From the NCBI RefSeq assembly GCF_033473495.1, contig NC_088943.1, forward strand, positions 1,964,001-2,028,000: a DNA stretch of 64,000 nt, given 5' to 3'. Under the pieces are notes generated by a model. That model was not told the DNA's origin, did not search any database, and was given only the letters and a program-made list of their open reading frames with translations. The position numbers were made by a program, and so were the translations under genes. Shown here piece after piece: positions 10,452 through 24,106 of the stretch. How positions within the stretch are numbered: the stretch's first letter is position 1; the number at the start of each line of letters is the position of its first letter. The stretch comes from Cercospora beticola (Eukaryota; Ascomycota; Dothideomycetes; Mycosphaerellales; Mycosphaerellaceae).

Positions 10452-11881
10452 ATGCCCTGGGAAGACAACGACAACGACAACTATCATCATTTTCAGCAAC
10501 AGTCCCGCAGACACAAAAGATATCTGTCGTACGCTAGTCGGACGCTGGTTCCTGCTCGGTATAGGAAAGCTTATCGAGAACACGAGGAGGATTTGGGATC
10601 TATGGGTGATTTGCCTGCAGAGGAGGCTTCCACTGTAGCACCAGCGACGACAATGGCGGAGGGAAAGCTTTCGGAGTAAGTCATTCCGGATTTGAAGGTG
10701 CTGCCGCTACAGCAGCTGCAAATGTGATGGTTTTCCACACTTCACAGCGTACTAGAAAGAAGCCCAAGAAGAGTAACTAATTCGCCATCATCATCCACAG
10801 CGACCTCAAATCCCTCGCCATCAAACTCGGAACTCAAGGTCCCCACAAAACTCTTCCCACTCCAAGACTCATCCAACTCCTCTTCAACGGCGTCTACATC
10901 CTCAAGACCACCGCCGCAATCTTCGTCTGGGAACATCCATACTATCCCCAGCTCTACATTCCCGCCGCTGTCCTACACTCCTACTTCGCAGCCCGAAGCG
11001 CAGACCTACAAATCACTCCGGGAGAGAACATTTCACATCCCGAAAACTCCAAACAAATCCTCGCAACACAATGGACAATCACAGTACGCTCCAAGAAAAT
11101 CGACAAAGTAATCTGTTTCGCCAACCAAGAAACCTTACCCGAACCCGCAAAACCTCTAGCCGGACTTGTCAAAATCGATTTCGCGAGCATAGACCAATGG
11201 TTCGAAGAATCGACTCCAATTTTCGTACATCCCAAGGATCCATTTAAACGAATCGATATTCTCCAATCGACACGACATATTGTTGTGAAACTTCCTCTTA
11301 GCGGCCCAAGCGAAACCTCGACGTCAACAACAAAATCAGAAACCACCGCCGAAACCGAAGAAACAGAATCTGCATACCGCATAGTAGCAGACACCTTCTC
11401 CTCCATGCACCTCTACGAAACCGGTCTCCCCTGCCGTTTCTACATCCCCCTCGCACGCGTCGACGCTAGCGTTTTACGAAAATCCTCCACAACAACAAAG
11501 TGCCCCTACAAAGGCGAAGCCTCATACTACGATGTCGTAATCCCCTCATCCTCCTCACCAACCTCGCCAAATCCCTCCTCATCCTCCGACGACGAAATTG
11601 TCTTCGAAGACATAGTATGGTACTACCCTACCCCGCTTCTCGAAAGCGCCAAAATCGAAAACTTGGTCTGTTTCTACAATGAGAAAGTGAGAATTGAAGT
11701 CGATGGGGAAGTTCTGGAGCAGCCTGTCACGCCGTTTTCGAAGGGTGGAGCGGGTGGGGAGGATAAGTTGAAATTGAACAGGCAAATCAAGCAGGAAGAC
11801 GAGGGCGAGGAAGTGTTGAATATGGGGAGTTTGGGAACGCCACTGGCGCCGTTGAAGGAGGAGAAGGGGTTGGAGGGGTGA
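10452..11881 (+). CDS. DUF427 protein with two tandem domains
   Basis: Two exons, 10452-10675 and 10801-11881, give 434 residues. The 125 bp intron begins GTAAGT. A nearer AG at 10747 would put the downstream sequence out of frame, so the AG at 10800 was used. The first DUF427 unit (from about residue 95) shows VWEHPYYPQLYIP. The second unit (from about residue 300) shows ADTFSSMHLYETGLPCRFYIP, then KCPYKGEASYYDV and WYYPTP. That is the family pattern, followed by the FYNEKVRIEVDGE ending. The C-terminus is acidic and low complexity. DUF427 proteins are small beta-rich proteins of unknown biochemical role, and the two-unit form is common in fungi. A short Asp/Asn-rich start (DNDNDN) comes from a small repeat in exon 1. 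Confidence 0.85.
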
Positions 11882-12854
11882 GTGGTGAGATGAGGGGAAA
11901 GAGAGGGGAAGATGGGAGTGGGGAATGGCTGGGAGGAGCGTGAGGGAGATCGAGGCGATCGGGTTCAAGGACAGAATAACGAATGCTCTTCTTCTTGTTT
12001 CTATTATAGGGATTTTTACAGGCGCGCATACAGAAGCTAGAATTTGAGAGAATATTTCCAAACAGTGTTTGCATCGATGCGTATACTCGCCAAGTCACAA
12101 CACAATCGGTAGGGAAGATATTGCGTTCCATCTGGCATTGACATTACTCCCCCAACAAGTCGCAGATCAACGCATAAGTAAGCAAACGATGGGAACTCGA
12201 AAGATTTCCATGATCCGCTGTACAAATTACTTTCTCATTTGTTCGCACTGCCTCGAGTGCCTCGCCTCCTCAGAGGCAAATGTAAACTATCTAACCACCA
12301 ATATACCTATAAGTCTGGTTTTCTGTGTCGCCAGCCCTTCGCTAGAAGAGTCTTCCTTCTTTCCACAACTCAAAATGCCAGCCACAATCTCGTTCATTCC
12401 TCGCTCGAACGCTTGTAATCTCAAACGCAGCACTCTGATGAATAAAAATGCCGACCATAAATTTCAAACGAGAGGGGGTATGATGCTTCAAGAAAGCAAG
12501 TCCGCCAGAAAGCATAGCAAAAAGCCATAAACAATAAACACCAAACAATAAGCACTAGGTTCCTCCGTCCAGTCTTCCTCGTCTCCGAATGAGGTGGGTG
12601 GGGGTAATATGTATAATATTCGTCCGTCATCATGATGCCTGTCTCTGCCATTGATGGGCGTGCCGTGCGAAGGGTCTCTCGGCCTCGCTATGGTCTGAAG
12701 CAGCAGTGCTGTGGTGATGATTAAGCCTCGTCGGGTTATAGGACTTGTAATAATCGTCGTCGTAAGTGCAGTTCATCGAACGTAACACGCCTTCGTAGCT
12801 GTATCTCCCAGGCGCTCGCCTGGCCATCTGTCGGAGCGTCAACATGTCCGTCTG
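11882..12854. other. Convergent intergenic region
   Basis: About 970 bp between the 3' ends of the DUF427 gene (+) and the RhoGAP gene (-). It carries both transcript ends. The short frames here have no domain, and no RNA gene or repeat was found. Confidence 0.45.
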
Positions 12855-15800
12855 CTAGAAACTCGTGCCATGCTCCTCTCGTAAGCGTGACTGGCTCGGC
12901 TTCTTGGTCGGCCAATTTCCGCCTTCACGATTGCTGCTGCTCACGCCGAGCATGGTGCTTTCACGTCGTTTTTGCTTCAAATCGCGTGGTGTCGGAGCTC
13001 CGGTAGCAGTAGTGCTGTACACCGTAGGAGAGCGAAGCGCGTCGTTGAGGCTTCCGTAGTCACCGTCACCTTGTGGCGCCATTTGGTACTGGTATGTGGC
13101 GTAGCTCGGTTGCATAGGGATCATGCCGGTGTCATCGTGTGTGCTGTTACCCGTGGTCTGGAATTGCATCTGGTTGTAAGCAGGTGTGGGGAGATCCTGG
13201 AACATCTGTCGACGAGGCGAGCGCAAATCGTCAGACGAAGGAGCCTGGACAGCCTGTGCAGTGGCGGGAACATTAGACGCCTCGAGCTCAGCCGGTGCGC
13301 CGAAGATTCGGTGTTGCTCTTCCACGAACAGCGAGATGAGAGGGCCAGGAAGGTTCAGCGTAGGGGAGAAGACGACGCCAACTGTGATATGTTAGCAGGA
13401 ATACTTTTTTTAGCAGTGGAGACTCCAACTTACGATTTCTGACGTTCATCTTGTTGACGAGCACATTATTCACAATTAGCAGCATAAACGCGGAGAGGGC
13501 CTCGAGAAGCGCGCGGTTCTGTCGTGGCAGCTTGTTGACGAGCGCATTCAGAGCGACAATCTTCTCCTCGCCGACAATCTCCAAGCAGTGCAGGAAGTCG
13601 AGATGCAAGTCTCGAGTGAGAATACTGGCCGGCAGTTCTCGCAAGTAGAGCTTCAGCAAACTCGCAACAGCATGCACATCGTAGTACTGCTCTTCTTCCA
13701 GCAAATTCACGTCTCCCTCAGTATTGAAGCGTTCCCTCAGCGCCTTGATTAGTGTATTCGATCCCGAAAGTCGAAATATGCCCTCCTCAGCAATGGCTTG
13801 CTTGGCTGTCAAATACTCGATGCAACGATAGACCACCGACGGTAGCTCAGTGTCAACGCCGGCGGGCTGGGAAAACTCGACAGCTTCCGCCAATGGTACT
13901 CCGAAGACAGCGCGTGGCGTGGGCGCCGGGTGATCATTGCCGCCATGTCCGGCGTCCTTCGAGTCCTGATCAGACGAGGCGCGGCCACGTGTGAAGGGAA
14001 GTTGGAAAACGCTGCGCTTCTTGTCCCGGCCAGGCGTGGGCGGCACCTTCATTCCCCAATTACCTGCGTCCTGGATGACGTGCAAGTTCGTCGGACCAGA
14101 AATGGTGGGATGCGAGGATGCCTGCTGCTCACCACCGCCGGGGAGCTTGTCGTGGGTTGGTGATGGGCTTTCGCTGCCATCTGGACCCATGACAGGCGCA
14201 CTCCCGGCAATGGTGTCATTGTAGCCCACGGCTTGCAAATCCCGCCTGGCTTGTGTTGCAGAGTCATGACTGCCGCCGCTGCCACTGCGCAGATCGGTGG
14301 AAGACTTTTGCGCGCGTGGACTGCGAGGTGCATGGGCATCAGTCTTGGCAACTTGCGCTTGCCTTCCCAGCGGCAGGCGCTCGTCCTCTTCCTTCCAGTC
14401 GACATAATGGAGAAGCGCATCGACCCATTGATCGCGCTCGGCATCGCTTTCGGCGCACAGTACATGGCGAACAAGTGCTGACGAGTCCTTCTTTTTGGGT
14501 TCCAGGATAAGGAATGCGTGTCGGAACTGGTTGTCCTCGTCCTCGTTGTTGTGGTTGTGATTCACCGACTGCTTGCCAATCTGTGCATTTTGCAATTTGA
14601 TTGAGCCAAGATGAGCGCCGCCAGGACCTTCGTAGTACTTGAACAGGGGACCATCCAGCACGAAATAGCGTGCCTTCCAGCCTCCGAAGTTCTTGCCACG
14701 CTTCGTCAAGTAGCCTGCCATATTGGGCCGGAGCCTATGCTGCGCGGTTGCTGGAGAATCAGCTCGACTCGGCTCGACTGCCAATGGCTCATTGCCATCG
14801 CCACCATATGCATCGGTTGACAGAAATTTGCACACAATGCGCGCGGCCTTTTCCTCCACGATAGAGTCTAGCATGCGCTCAAAGTATGCGTTTAGCGCCA
14901 TGCGTCGAGCATCAATACGTGCAGGTGCGTGTCCAGTGAACAAAGCCTTCTCTGGTATGCGATCGTTCACACGGCACAGGCTTCTGATCTCGTTGTCCAG
15001 ATTGACGAGTGCTTGGTACGTCTTCTCCACGCGCCAGAGCTCCGCTTGCTGAGACCGCTCGTGCACGGCCAACGTGAAGACTGGGTTCTCATCCGCATTT
15101 CTCGGCATCATCATGCTCGCTCGGGAGCGAACCATGCGTGATGAAGCAATCTTGACGAAGATTGAGGGTAGCGCATTCGGTGGGAGAAGTAGATCAGGAT
15201 ACTGCTCCGTCTGAAGACCTCTGTACACCTCGCCCGGAGTGTGCAAGGAAGACTGGTCACTTGACATCGAGGGTCGCCCCTCATTGGGGTCATTAGAAGA
15301 CTTCAGACGATCTGCGAGGCTGCCCATCGGCTGTGGTGCCTGAGCAGCGTATGCCTTGGCGCGGTCCAAGTGTGGAGACATCAATGCCATGGGCGTTTGA
15401 GGTGGAAGTGGAATCGCGGAACGTGGTGCGCGAGGTGACAATGGCAGTCCTGCTACACCTGCCCGTGGCGACATGGGCATTGAGTTGGCAATCTGACCCA
15501 GAGGTGCACGTGGCATAGGCGAATTGGGCGGTCGGTCACCTGGTCGGGGGCTCATGGGGAGGCCTGGACTGAGCATAGCATTGGGTGCTGTCAATGTGCG
15601 TGCTGGTATAGCGCTCGCTGTCCCAATTTCAACGCGTTCTCCGGCAACCTCATAAGGATTCGGATCTGACCACGGTCCATTCAGTCTGGCAGCCTCGCTC
15701 ACAATGGGCTCTGCGGCAGCAGACACTGTCACGCTAGGTTCCTCTGCTGGCCGGCTCTTGCTCTTCTTCTCCTTCTTCGATCTGCTTCGCTGTTCAGCCT

Positions 15801-17274
15801 CCTTCTGCGCAAGCATCTCCCGCTCGCGGTCGTCGTCTTCACGCGTCTTCCTACGACCGCGGTCTGCGAACTCTGACCTTGCACTTTCAGGGTCATCTTC
15901 ATACTCGGAGTCGGAAGCGTCTACCACATCACCGACAATGCTGGGTTCCCGTCGGTGCACGGGCTGGTTGAGCTGGAGTGGCGCAGGGGGTGCCTTTCGG
16001 GTCTTTGGACTGAGGTTCCCCGTTACCGAAGGCGGAGGACTGGTGTGGTACGAGGAGGTAGAAGGACTTTTGGTATGACCGACGCCGTCTCTGGGGCTCC
16101 GAGCCGAATCCACGAGTCCAGGCGATGACATTTGCGGGGATCCTGCAGCTGCTCGCTGTACGTTGGCCAGTGCAGCCCCTCGCGTGTCAATCGTGATCGG
16201 CTTCACCTCATGCTGAGCTGTTCGCTGGTCAATAATCGCTGCCTGTGCTACCTGCTGCGGATGTATCGCATCCTGTGGAGTGTCAGATCTTCCAACACTT
16301 GTAGAGGTGTCACTTCTCTTGAGGGTGTCTACGCTGATGTCCCGGCCCATGGCATGGACAGGCGCAATATGTGAGGGTGACTCGCTCTCCTCCCTCGAGG
16401 ACGACTGTACAGCCCCCGCGCCATTCATCAAGACTGGTGCCGAGCTGGACTGCGAGAGATGTTCTTTGAGTTTGCGCCTGTACCGCTCCTTTTCTTTCAG
16501 CGACTTTTCCAGATCTTTATTCAGCCCCAGAATCATCGCCCGTTGCTTCTCCACTAGCCGCCATAGCTGAGCATTGTGTGAAGCCGCCTGCTGCTTTTCC
16601 TGCAGCACCTTTTGCAACGCTGCCTCTGTTGATCCCGCGGCGGCAATCAAAGCAGCTGCGTCCTGTGGCCCTTGTGTTTCCTGCGAGACCCTGTAGACAT
16701 TGGTGCCTCCGGCATTGGCAGGTCTGTTGTTCGAAGCGGAAGACACGGACGACACTGTCGAGTCGATTGAGGCCGTGCGGTGGGCCATGATGGGCATGCG
16801 ATCGTTTGGAAGAATGCGCGCGGCGGGCGTGGTTGTAGCCATGGTGGTAGGCGAGCTGGGAGGAGACGAATGAGGTGCAGCGGGCAGAGTCGGCGAGGAA
16901 GGCTGAGCATGCGCGTGCTGCTGACGCTGGCCTCGCTCTCGTGGGAGCTGCTGCTGATTCTGCTGGCGCTGGTGCAATTGGCCGGCAGCGCGTTGCTCTT
17001 CGGTTACAGCCTCGCGAGTGATGGCCTCGTGCAGGGCATCGTTTCCCCTACGCACCTTTTTGGCTGGGTCGGGGGCACGTGGAGTGCGTGGTGGTGGTGG
17101 TTGTGCTGAGGTGTATGCAGCGGCAGAAGTCACACTGGCCGAGCCGTCGGCAGCCACTTCTCGTCGCGTTGGCGGTTGCGGCTGCGAGGGGTGAGAGGTC
17201 GTCGGACGAGAAGCTTGCAACGAGTCTGCTGGTGGCAGAGACGACGGCGAGGACGAGTGCAAGGATGCGGCCAT
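12855..17274 (-). CDS. bem3: PX-PH-RhoGAP protein, Bem3-like Rho/Cdc42 GTPase-activating protein
   Basis: Two exons, 17274-13434 and 13381-12855, joined across a 52 bp intron (GTAAGT...CACAG), give 1455 residues. Without splicing, the frame ends abruptly in the middle of the RhoGAP domain; the splice restores the ending LGVVFSPTLNLP. Residues 1 to about 680 are low complexity (Ser, Pro, Gln) with a coiled coil near 210-275 (KQQAASHNAQLWRLVEKQRA). A PX-like domain lies at about 690-830 and a PH domain at about 848-960 (MAGYLTKRGKNFGGWKARYF). The RhoGAP domain is at about 1121-1305 with the arginine finger in EEGIFRLSGS. This domain order is that of yeast Bem3, which switches off Cdc42 at polarised growth sites. 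The C-terminal 150 residues are disordered. Confidence 0.9.
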
Positions 17275-20200
17275 AGCGTGGCCAACGCCGACCGCCGTGC
17301 TGGCCGCTGGCGCTGCGAGGGAGAGGTTGTGACCGGGATGGCAGCGCGAGCCACCAGCCAGTTAGCGTTTGGAGATCATGCGCAGCGCTTAATTCCAAGA
17401 CGTGGACGCCCACGAGTGGCATGAGCGACGTGGCGGGTCTCGCGGTCGCATGTGCTGGGACGCTGCTGTCAGCGGACTACAGCAGTCGGCGCGGAGGAGG
17501 AGGAGGAGGTGGTGGTGGTGAATGGTGACGACGGCAGTGAGATGATGCCTCGCTGGTTGCTCTCCGCGCAGCAGCAGACCACACGCCCAAAGACTCGTGC
17601 AGCAGTAGCCCACGGGCACGACGGGGATGCTGCATAACCCAAAACCTTGACCTTGCTGGCCCCCAGCGCCCGCTTCCCTGCAATCAGCACTGCTGGAGCC
17701 GTGTGAAGCATCAAACGTCCGTCATCACCGCGGAACGAGAAATTGATACAGCACAGTCTGCCCTCTCCACCCACCGTGTCTGCGCAACACGTCCGTCATC
17801 CCACTGCTACTCACATCACGATCATCCGGCTGCTCCTCGCGCAACGGAGCACCGTTTCATCAGCCATCGCCTCACCCGGAACCCACACGGCTCTCGTGCT
17901 GATGGGCATGTCGACAGCAGTAGTGTACGAGACTAGTCTGGCTCATCCAATCTCACCTCTCCTCTGCATACTGACACCCCCCATACCGCAACAGCAACAG
18001 CCTCCCACAATTGGCCTGCGTCCGGGGCACCTGAGACAGCGCATTGCGATGTTCCCACCAAACGTGGCGCCGCGAGTGGTCACAACTTCGCAAGCGAACG
18101 CTGTGATGAACGACGCCTTCTGTGCGACTGGCGACAGGCCCAGAGCGCCAAAACCAATCTCTGCCTGCTGTCTCTCTCCCGACCGACCCATCGCCGGCTG
18201 CGGTCCGAGCGTGGCCCATCAAGCCTCTCCCGCGTACTTTTCTTGTCGTCCGTCGCTTGACCCTGGCCGCCGATCAATCCTGCGACTCAGGCACATCTCG
18301 GCATCATGCACGTCGCCCTACTGGATTGCGCGTGTTGCTTCTTTCTGCCTTATGCCTGCCGCTTTTGCTCGTGGTGGTGGAGTTGGGCGTTCGTTCGCCT
18401 CTGGGGGCGACGGACGACTTCCATGCGTACGAGACTTGGCTCAGCTGCATTTCGACACATCGTTCACGCGAACTCGTGTTTGGTCGTCGTCCATCAAACT
18501 CAAAGAACGCCCGAAGAACTCTGCTGCGTTATTGTCATGATACGGCAGTTATGGACCAATATGCTTTGCGCTCTTCCGAAAGACATGGACTTAGTTCGAC
18601 TGCCGGTTCACCCCAAACTCTTCCTCCTGCACGTGTTTGCCCTCGGAAACAGAGTCATTGGTCATACCAACCGGTTCTATTGCTGGCTGAGTTTCATCCG
18701 TCGACAACGGAGCCGTCCTTCGGTCTGAAATATACGACGTCACCTAGTCGACATCCAGCGCTTACCTCGTTTATCTGTATTTCGATAGTAACGAACCCCA
18801 CTTCCCAACTTGGCAAGCTTAGATGTACCTATTTGAGGTCTCTACCCACTCGCATTGGTCTGGGACCTCTGGACTATCGCCCGCAGACGCCCATGGTGTT
18901 GGAAGTGTGGCAGCAAGGTTGGAACAAGGCTCCGCCACAACTGCAGTATTGCAGGCTTGCAGGCGCTCGAGCCCCTGAGACTTGCATCTTGCTGCACACC
19001 CTCACATGGCCGACTCAAGACTGCACGTTCGCCAACCCTTCTTGACATCGGCTATCTTTGATGTGGAGAACCGCTGCCCCACAAAGTGTGCGCATGATCA
19101 ACAGCAGATGGATAGACGTCCGAGGCGTGCTCATCTTTCTGACGTCTTGCGCAGATGATGCTTACAACTCGATAGCGACATTGTTCGCGTGAGCGCATTG
19201 CCGCCGTTGTCGCTGTCGGAAGTATCGCGAGATGACAGCTGCAACTCCGCGAGGTGCAAACCAGCATGAAGGAGCTGATTATTGATCATGCAGGCATGCA
19301 TACGTCCGTACATGCTCTTCACACCACACACGACAGACAGCTGCACATGCAGTTGAGAAGTCTGCTCGTGCACGCCACCCACCCAACCCAATCCGCAAAT
19401 CCGCCCTGACAGCTGCATGTCACTTTCCGCGCCAATGCAGGAACAACACATCGTTCATTTCCCCATTCGGACAGACAAGAAGACCTCACTTCTGAATTTG
19501 TCCCTCTCCCGCCAACCGCACACCTGACCTCACTTCTCCCATCTTACCTACGCCCACACATACCTCCACGAAATCTCACCTCACCGCACTTCCATACATC
19601 CTTCGCACTAGCCCCACTACCGTACTATGCAACTACTCACTCTGTACTAGTCCGCGCTGATAGCAGAACCTAGCACATCCACGCCATCTCAAATGTCTAA
19701 GACATAAAGAGAGCAAGTACCGACCCGTTGCGCGATCGTCTGCTTACGAAATTTCGGTAGGCCGGAAGGCGGTCAGCAAAGAACCCTCTTCAATTTGTGA
19801 GACGGACCGGAGACGGGACCGGATTGATGAAAATGCCAAGACTTTTTGATGGCCGACAGATTTGCACGACTTCAAATTGTTCCGTCTTGGTACTGGACAC
19901 GATGCCATTGAGCCGTGTGGCAGACGACAGAGATCTTTTGAGGCGTAGGCCGTGTGCGAGGAGATGGTAAGCGTGAGTTGAGATGTTCTGATCGATAGGT
20001 CGAAGTTGCAGCCTGAGGCCATACAAGTTCGTCTATTGCCAGGCAGTAAACTCGCGCTCCATCTTTGGCTTTCTCCATCCTCATGTGCAGTCACGCACCG
20101 ACGCATGCTCCGCATTCGAGTGTCTTCAGTGGACCTAAGAGCTCCAGAGGAGATGGTCCACCTGCCGGAGCCACGTCGTCTTGTATTAGCCATCCGGCTG

Positions 20201-23131
20201 GAAAGAGGTCAGGACCACGTCGGAACGAAGGATGCGTTGATGAAGCTACCTCCCAATTCTGAAGCTTATGCTCTTTGATTGACAACGTACACCGAAGGTG
20301 CACACAACAGCGTAAGCTATAAAGTGCATGGATATGGGATACACCGCCACAAATACGCAGAACGAGTCGTCTTCGCCCAAATCACGATCACGATACCGTG
20401 GACCTGAGCAAGCATGGTCTGCTATTCCAATTCTTCCTCGCTCCAAAGTATCAAGAGTCTGCTGCTTCAGTCTTACCTTTTTTTCTTTCTCACATTTGGC
20501 ACCCGCGACCATGGGTCGAAATCTTGGCATACCCAATCTCACAAGTACTACTAGAAAGGCAGCAGCATTTTCCGTCTCTTTCCTCTTACTTTTCACAAAA
20601 TCTCTGCCCTCGACTGTACACCAGCTTGCTATGAGCAACGCGTGCAGCAGCCACTTTGGAAGACAAACGTTGAAAACACCACTGAAGACAAACAGAAAAT
20701 GGCAAGCAGAATCAAGCGCAAGCGGTTTTTGCAACGACTGTAACATTGACTGAGGTCTATCCAACGATTGTCATTCAAGTAAACCGACGTCGCATTCGAC
20801 ACCATTCACCAGTCAACCTGTCTCTCCTCTGCTCGCTCCAACGCTGTCTCATCCACTTCACCGAGGCGCCTGAAAGGCGGACATGCGTCGAGGGTGATAG
20901 TCGGCGTGCAGGACGCAACAAGGGCGGAGATTGTGGTTTTCGGCGATGGTGTCGTCTGCAAGCTGGTAGGCGGCGGGCGGCGGGCGGAGATGGCAGAGGG
21001 TGGATTGCTAAAGTCTACCCATGTCAACCTTGCGGAAGATTGGGGGGTCTCGAAGCGCCTCAGCATTCGAAACTTTCATCACTGGGGATCAAAGGGTTTC
21101 ACCCCTCCCCCCTCAGATCGTAACAAATGGATCATCGACAACAACAATGTTGTGGGTATACTGGGAGCGGAGCCTACCTGAGAGTGACTCCAGGCATGGG
21201 GCTTGTGGGTGCTCGGCAAGGCTCGCTGCCGGAGTTGCTCGTATCGTGGCCTGTGATGAGATGAAAGAACGAAGGGCGGATGGTATCTGGCGACAGGTGC
21301 GGTCCGTCCACTCGTCGAAAGTCTGAGGCCACGATGCGATTGGCGAAGGCAGGAAGTTGGAGGACGTTGATGCGAGGTGCAGTGTTGATTGAAGGTTGCA
21401 TGTGTCACGGGAGAGACAGCAAAGACAAGGTCGGTTGGGTGTTGAAGGGTGTTGGAGGGTGGTTCAGAGAAGAGGTGCAAAGTGGAGAGTTGAGGAAGCA
21501 GAAGAACAGAGCAGCCCAGACATCTTAAATGTTGGATTCGCAGCGCGCACGCTGGGTAAGAACATACTGACGTTGGCAGGCTGGACTATCGAGCGAGAAG
21601 GCGGCCTGCAGCGAAGCAGCAGGTATGTCCGAAATATGCTGCAAGACCTGTATTCGAGGAGCTGCAAGTGCTGTGATCGAAGGTGGAAACCGAGCATCAC
21701 CAGATATTCGTTGGGCACTCTGCCCCCTGAATTGGCAAGTCTGCGCTCCCGAGCGGAAAAGTCCCTTCGAGAGAAAGCAGGCGTAATGCTCTAACAATGC
21801 AAGCCCGAGCATCGATGATGCAAGATCGAGTACGACAATGGCAGTCTACATGCAGTTGCGAAGGACTCGTAAGCGTTCTCGTTCGGATAGTCGGACACAG
21901 AGCCAAGATGCTTGCGGGAACGATCATACAACGCTGAGTCATAGGCAGATCGACAAATGCTTCCTCGCTTGGGTACAAGAATCTGGTCAGTTGGGACTCT
22001 GGCATGCCTCCACGCTACCTTCTCTTCGCCTTTGTTGTGGTCATCGATGCCACTATCGTTAGTATCAAAAACGCAAGCTATCTGGCTGAAACATGTCTCA
22101 ATGTGGATGTCTACAATTCCGCATACACCGTCCACTTCCACGCCTTGGAGTTGGAAATAGCAGAGCTGGCTTAGTATACCGAAATGCATTACTCGTGAAT
22201 CAAAGACCAATGGGCCAGCTCCGAGCAAGTTAGTTTTCCGAGACCACAACAATGGACACCATGGCCTAAAGCTCGACCATTTGCACAGTGCATCGGTTTT
22301 CTCCGATAGCGGAATTCGCAGTACCGAATTCTACATCACAAGCCACATCGTTTGAGCGGTCGCCTCAACATGTATTGGTCCTCGATGCGATTTGCGACTT
22401 TCGACAGCGTATCAAACGCCGGCGACTACAATCGGACTTCAATGAATATTCGCAGGCAGGCGGAGAGCTATGGGCGATATCGAATGGTTCAGCTATGAGA
22501 CTGCTCTGTGTGGACATCTCTGGACTGCTTCAATTCGACAAACCAGACACTGCAGCCCCATGCGATCACGTCGGTACAATTATAACGCTAGCGCAGCGAA
22601 GCCCGCCTGCAAGCGCTTTTTTATCTTCGCCTCAATGGTGTGGCTGGTGAATATCTGCTGCTGGTCGGTGTTCTGATGCGCTTGCGTAATCAGTTGCACA
22701 TCTGGGTATCACAGTCTCCAGTCTTGCTTCTTTACTTCCGGGCCTTCCGACACGCGCTCTGAAATGGCTGTACGAATTGCACTGCAGCCCTTCCAGCAGC
22801 CTTTGCCGATCTTGCCGACGTGCGACTTTGAGATTGGTGACTTTCGGAAACTTCTCTGGGCTTTGTACCACCCGATAACATCGATCGCATTCGCCTGTAT
22901 CTTCAAAGTGATACAGAGTCCCAATCTGACGAACTCTGGACTGCACTGGCGATTTGCAAAGAGTGCATCTTCATACATTGCACTCTTTCATGCTTCCTTA
23001 AAGCGGTTGAAGCAACATGCATACTTGGCGGAGGGGAGATGAATTCACCGGCATGGCACACTGGGAAGCAGCAGGTGAGTGTTCCTAGCTGGAATGGTAC
23101 CACCGTGTGCTGAGTCGATCCTGCGAACAAG
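17275..23131. other. 5.8 kb stretch without a recognisable gene
   Basis: This long interval starts at the 5' side of the RhoGAP gene. The part up to about 19.7 kb is C/T-rich on the plus strand and could hold a long 5' leader and promoter. Open frames up to 307 codons occur (for example 17743-18540 and 18122-19045), but they overlap in different frames, are Ser/Arg/Pro-rich, and lack domains. No splice-joined model with a family signature was found on either strand. No tRNA or element edge was seen. Confidence 0.4.
17493..17520 (+). repeat. (GGA)n-(GGT)n purine/GT microsatellite
   Basis: GGAGGAGGAGGAGGAGG runs directly into GGTGGTGGTGG, upstream of the RhoGAP start codon. The many GG pairs on the plus strand could form a two-tier G-quadruplex (inference). 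It lies about 220 bp upstream of the ATG on the strand opposite to that gene. Confidence 0.7.
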
Positions 23132-23986
23132 CTATGGGTTTGCAGCAATTGAAGCCATTTTCGGGAGCCATGGCTCGTAGATTTCCGGCCTCACGTCGGA
23201 GCATGAGGTAGAATCTAGCAGCAGTCGCAAACTGGATCGTGTCGTGTCGGTTGCGATCTCGCAACTAGAGCCATGTGCTCGAAGTCCATCGCGGAAGTTG
23301 CTCCCTTGCTCATCAGAGACGGGAAATAGAGAGTCGTAAGAAGAAGGACATTCCACCGGGTTTTCCGCAGCCCGGGACGTGGAGTCGAGTGTCTTATTAG
23401 TTCGACGCTTCGTGGGTTCTCTACGTTGATATAATATCAGCAACACAGGAAACATGATCGAATTTTGCGACACTCACATTTTGCACTCCCTCCGGCCCTT
23501 TTTGCACTGCAGACAGGCATTTGGACCTGGCTCGCACTTGATCTTCTTCTTCCGACAGGCGACACACGCCACAAGTAGCCTCTTGCGGGGATATTTTCTT
23601 TGAGAGAGGTTCAAAGCATCCAGAAAGATGTGCGCGGGCAACGGGTAGCCGTCCTTGTATATGTGGTAGGAACCTCGACGCAAGCCGTAGACGGTAACCT
23701 TACAAGTCGGTTGACTGGCGACCGGAACGTGCAGGCCACCTACAGAAGACAGCGTCTCTACTTTGTCGGGATTGATAAGAAGCTTGGATGCGAAGAGGTC
23801 GTTGAGACTAGGAAGCCGTGGCCGCTGATTGGAACCCTCATGTAGCCGAGATTCACTCGCTCGAGGTAACTGTGAGTAGGAAGTGCTCTCACTTTCGGTG
23901 CCCGGTTGCGTAGCGGGGCCATAGTAAGATGTCTGACACCGCTTGTAGCTAAGCGTGCTTGGGGTCGGAAGTAGTCGCAACGACAT
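23132..23986 (-). CDS. Short Zn2Cys6 DNA-binding protein
   Basis: Two exons, 23986-23478 and 23420-23132, with a 57 bp intron (GTGAGT...CGTAG), give 265 residues. The open frame reaches 24034 only through TTG, so ATG 23986 (MSLRLLPTP) is used. The zinc cluster has the exact family spacing C-x2-C-x6-C-x6-C-x2-C-x6-C at residues 141-168 (CVACRKKKIKCEPG...CLQCKKGRREC). Basic residues surround it. Unlike most fungal Zn2Cys6 regulators, the cluster lies in the second half, and no fungal-specific transcription factor domain (about 300 residues) follows. Only about 95 residues remain after it. The stretch YGLRRGSYHIYKDGYPLPAHIFLDAL just before the cluster is of unknown type. It may be a small regulator or a truncated one. 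It sits 357 bp from the transposon nest. Confidence 0.75.
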
Positions 23987-24106
23987 TGGCGGAGCTCTTA
24001 GAGATTGTTCGAGCCGAGCAACGGAAGCCGGCAACGCAGGTTTATGTATCCAGCTCTACGAGCGTGCATATATCGCGAAGCACTCAACAAAGGATACAGG
24101 ACTTGG

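Noticed and set aside
17743..18540. 265-codon open frame on the plus strand (and the overlapping 18122-19045 frame)
   Set aside because: The two frames overlap in different phases, are Ser/Arg/Pro-rich, have no domain or good start context, and no spliced continuation was found.
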